Source of the DNA: a virus
IMG/VR virus record: IMGVR_UViG_3300009184_000083
Span: 1 to 41,658 of that record
Reading direction: 5' to 3' (one strand)
DNA: 41,658 bases
The notes under the pieces were generated by a model. It made no database searches and was not told the origin of the DNA. It was given only the letters and a program-made list of their open reading frames with translations. The position numbers and the translations under genes are program-made. Positions 39,605 through 41,658 of this stretch are shown piece by piece. Within the stretch, counting starts at the first letter, position 1; every line of letters begins with the position of its first letter.

Positions 39605-40510
39605 ATGGCCAGCTCTGATCAAATTGTTCATGCCGCTTCTCCAAGCAATGGCAATAGGACTGAAGCCGATGCAGTCGCTGAAATTGCCCAATCAGCTTGC
39701 AGGCCGCTTGAGGTTCAGCCTGGAAAGATTTACTTGGCCAATACCGGCAACGGTTTTATCGAATTAACTGATCTGACGGGGAATCGCTATCGTCATGAAA
39801 CTGGCTTGCCACCATTAAGGCCATCAGGCACTTTCATATTTTATCAATTAGATGGATTTATTAATTATATCAATAGTCACATCCATCCTGGCCCACGGGC
39901 TGAACTATGGGCTGATTGCAACAAGCACACAATCACGGCCGTATTGGATGGCCATTGCCGCCTCATCCCTTTGCATTTTAAAGACCAAGAACCTGGCTGG
40001 GGCGCTCATCGAGCAATCTTGGAATTCCAGCTCACTGCAGCGTGGTCCGAATGGAGTGAATTTTGCAAAAAAAACCATCCGCAAGATGAGTTTGCAGATT
40101 TCTTGGAAGACCATCTGGCTGACATTGTGAATTCAGATGCGGCAGATTTATTGGAGATTGCCTCCAGTCTTTCTGTTGCTTCTGGAGTAAAATTCCAGCA
40201 GGCATTGAGGCTGGCTTCTGGGGAAGTCAGTTTTCAATACACCGAAGAGCACAAAGCCAGTGCCGGCAGGCAGAACCAGCTGAAAATTCCCAAAAGTATT
40301 ACCTTGGCCTTGGCGCCTTTCGAAGGACGTGACCCATTTAAGGTCCCAGCACGATTTAGGTATTCATTGCGCGACCAAAAATTGACCTTGCGGTTGCTGC
40401 TGGATAGGCCGGATCAAATCTTGCGATCCTCAATTAACGATGCCATCAAAGTGATTGAAGAACAAACCGACCTCATTGTCTACCACGGCATTCCGGCTGG
40501 TCCGCTGTGA
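39605..40510 (+). CDS. DUF2303 family protein
   Basis: 301 residues. The pattern fits the DUF2303 family of tailed-phage proteins: SGTFIFYQLDGFINYINSHI near 95-115, ELWADCNKHTITAVLDGHCR, WSEWSEFCKKNHPQDEFADF, FLEDHLADIV near 160, FSVASG-like SLSVASGVKFQQALRLASGE, and a PFEGRDPFKVPARFRYSL region near 260. The family is found near SSB/annealing genes and its biochemical role is not known. The gene is followed by a short conserved hypothetical. Confidence 0.7.
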   Translation: MASSDQIVHAASPSNGNRTEADAVAEIAQSACRPLEVQPGKIYLANTGNGFIELTDLTGNRYRHETGLPPLRPSGTFIFYQLDGFINYINSHIHPGPRAELWADCNKHTITAVLDGHCRLIPLHFKDQEPGWGAHRAILEFQLTAAWSEWSEFCKKNHPQDEFADFLEDHLADIVNSDAADLLEIASSLSVASGVKFQQALRLASGEVSFQYTEEHKASAGRQNQLKIPKSITLALAPFEGRDPFKVPARFRYSLRDQKLTLRLLLDRPDQILRSSINDAIKVIEEQTDLIVYHGIPAGPL

Positions 40511-40595
40511 CAGATCAAGGCCTAATTTGCATTGCTCTTTTTGCCATTTTGCTTCAGTACATCAGCTTTTTCTTCCTCTTTCATAGAAACTCAAA

Positions 40596-41018
40596 ATGAC
40601 TTACGAATCCTCAGATTTACCAGCCACCGACGACGCCGCGGCCAACGGCGAGACCGCAAACTTGCAGGCCTTTTCGGCCTGGCTGTTTCTCCAGCGTCAA
40701 GGCGCCTTGCACGGCGAGCTCACCGTGGCCCTGGCCGAGCTCACCCAGGCGGTGATGGCCACCGACAAGGCCGGCAGCCTCACCCTCACCATCAAGGTCA
40801 AAAAGGCTGGCCGCGGCATTCAGATGCTTGTCGAAGACAAGGTGGTTCTTCGCAAGCCCACGGCTGAAGTGGATCCATCGTTCTTCTTCTTCGATGAAAA
40901 ATCGGGGTCACTGAGCCGCAACAATTCTTTCCAGCCTGATTTGCCGTTGCAGTCCCTGCCGGCGCGGCGCACGATCCACAAGTTGAAAGAGGCCAGTGGC
41001 GTCGCGCTCACCAACTGA
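40596..41018 (+). CDS. Hypothetical protein downstream of DUF2303
   Basis: 140 residues. The N-terminal half has a helix (LQAFSAWLFLQRQGALHGEL, ALAELTQAVMATDKAGSL) followed by strands TLTIKVKKAGRGIQMLVEDK and VDPSFFFFDEKSGSLSRNN. Position after the DUF2303 gene is one often taken by small DNA-metabolism proteins, but I see no catalytic motif. The next gene starts five bases after its stop. Confidence 0.55.
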   Translation: MTYESSDLPATDDAAANGETANLQAFSAWLFLQRQGALHGELTVALAELTQAVMATDKAGSLTLTIKVKKAGRGIQMLVEDKVVLRKPTAEVDPSFFFFDEKSGSLSRNNSFQPDLPLQSLPARRTIHKLKEASGVALTN

Positions 41019-41022
41019 AGCC

Positions 41023-41325
41023 ATGGGCGATGCTGCAGCCGAGGCGATTAACAGGCGCCTCGACGAGATTGCAGAGCAGCTGGACAGGCTTTTGGCCAGT
41101 TTCCAGCTGCATGCCAGGCCGACCAGCCCAAAAAGCCTTTGGCTGCCACTGCCCGCGGCCGCCGGGGTTTTGCAGTTCTCCAGTGCCAAAGCGCTGCGTG
41201 GGGCCATTGACCGGGGAACCATCCCTCCCAAGTTCGTCAGGGATACCAATGAGGACAGCACCAAGCGGCGGCGGCGGCTGCTGGTGGATGTGGAGGGCTA
41301 TGCCTCACATCTGCGCCACAAGTGA
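41023..41325 (+). CDS. Excisionase-like DNA-binding protein
   Basis: 100 residues from ATG 41023. A coiled coil (INRRLDEIAEQLDRLLASFQ) precedes LPLPAAAGVLQFSSAKALRG, AIDRGTIPPKFVRDTN, and a basic strand RRRRLLVDVEGYASHLRH, which resembles a MerR/excisionase-type winged helix. It faces the integrase gene and overlaps its end by 21 bases, the usual place for a recombination directionality factor. The role is inferred from position and size. Confidence 0.5.
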   Translation: MGDAAAEAINRRLDEIAEQLDRLLASFQLHARPTSPKSLWLPLPAAAGVLQFSSAKALRGAIDRGTIPPKFVRDTNEDSTKRRRRLLVDVEGYASHLRHK

Positions 41326-41658
41326 TGCCATCGAGTCATTGTCGAAATAACGCTGGTACAGCGTGGTGTGGACCGTCAAGGAATGGCCCATGCTCTTGGC
41401 TGCCAGCGATGGGCTGATCTGCGGGTTGGAGATGGCCCGCACGGCCCAGGCATGGCGAAGGTCGTACGGCTGAAACGGCACTTGGAACCGGCGAAAGGCC
41501 ACCGCTAGCTGCGCCCCCACGGTTCGGCTGTCCCTTTCGAAATTGATTGCCGGCAGCCGTTGCTCATCGAGGTTCCATCGCTCGATCCAGGCCTTCGGCA
41601 GCGGCAGGCTCTTTCGAGCACCAGTTTTTCCCGCCCGGATCACCGCCAGACCATTGCG
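41305..41658 (-). CDS. Tyrosine integrase, C-terminal part (runs off the right edge)
   Basis: About 117 codons are visible and the frame is open to the edge. The catalytic C-terminus has QPYDLRHAWAVRAI (Arg and His; the usual His two before the Leu-Arg is a Tyr), KSMGHSLTVHTTLYQRYF with the His and the nucleophilic Tyr nine residues later. It integrates the phage at an att site that should lie near this edge. The adjacent facing gene is excisionase-like. Confidence 0.85.
   Translation of the reverse strand, partial: RNGLAVIRAGKTGARKSLPLPKAWIERWNLDEQRLPAINFERDSRTVGAQLAVAFRRFQVPFQPYDLRHAWAVRAISNPQISPSLAAKSMGHSLTVHTTLYQRYFDNDSMASLVAQM

Larger units (their letters stand above)
1..41658. mobile_element. 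Temperate tailed phage / prophage (both ends outside the window)
   Basis: The window carries terminase, portal, capsid, connector, tail, endolysin, recombination, replication, excisionase-like and integrase genes with no obvious host housekeeping gene, so it reads as phage throughout. The tape measure runs off the left edge and the integrase off the right edge, so neither attachment site is visible and the total length is unknown. A single tail-tube protein plus a G/GT-like chaperone pair and tape measure, with no sheath gene seen, points to a siphovirus-like tail. No tRNA or CRISPR array was recognised. Confidence 0.9.

Noticed and set aside
1-41658. tRNA genes or integration site in a tRNA
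   Set aside because: No cloverleaf with a TpsiC-arm was recognised by eye, and the integration site lies outside the window.

Overview
The window is most of a temperate, siphovirus-like phage or prophage, and its likely host is a high-GC picocyanobacterium of the Synechococcus/Cyanobium type. The phage call rests on a recognisable head, tail and packaging gene set, a tyrosine integrase running off the right edge and a partial tape-measure gene running off the left edge. The host call is an inference from the cyanobacterial style of the sigma factor, the ERF-like recombinase and the FGE-type diversity-generating retroelement (DGR) target.

Layout. 1-20.5 kb (mostly minus strand, read right to left) is the late operon: portal, Mu-F-like head protein, two large 'polyvalent' proteins (ddrB-like ParB; LPD1/HEXXH metallopeptidase), DUF2213 protease-scaffold, cement protein, DUF2184-type major capsid protein, a series of small head-tail connector genes, an Ig-domain tail-tube protein, a G/GT tail chaperone pair joined by a GGGAAAG -1 frameshift site, and the tape measure. 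Plus-strand islands interrupt this operon and each carries a DNA-binding or regulatory protein: an XRE regulator (9.2 kb), a membrane protein/LexA-like DNA-binding domain/truncated cytosine methyltransferase cluster (15-17 kb), and a sigma-70 family factor (20.7-21.5 kb). 21.5-24.2 kb (minus) holds an HNH protein, hypotheticals and a third polyvalent-like protein. 24.3-26.2 kb (plus) holds the terminase subunits, separated from the portal and on the opposite strand. 26.9-29.8 kb (plus) is an overlapping, coupled operon with a DnaQ-like exonuclease, small cyanophage proteins and a formylglycine-generating-enzyme-fold protein that is a DGR target. 30-37 kb (mostly minus) holds a fourth protein with the shared Cys/His module, a ParB-fold protein, an LSR C-terminal-type recombinase without catalytic domain, an M15 endolysin, an SSB-like protein and an ERF annealing protein. 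37.4-41.3 kb (plus) holds a replication protein with an internal palindrome cluster (candidate origin), DUF2303 and an excisionase-like gene, facing the integrase.

Most interesting signals. (1) The DGR target gene ends in two tandem variable regions lying in different reading frames. A GGGAAAG heptamer lies in the correct phase so that a -1 slip gives a protein ending in variable region 1, while normal decoding gives one ending in variable region 2; both frames are open and end sensibly. The same heptamer is used by the phage's own tail chaperone pair. No reverse transcriptase or template repeat is visible here. (2) A short module (RLDA..., PGQLxL..., GKPCGxxHISAxxxC) recurs in four otherwise unrelated proteins and may be a packaging or targeting tag. 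(3) A near-perfect 18-bp palindrome occurs three times, each time between divergent genes, and is a candidate phage operator or promoter.
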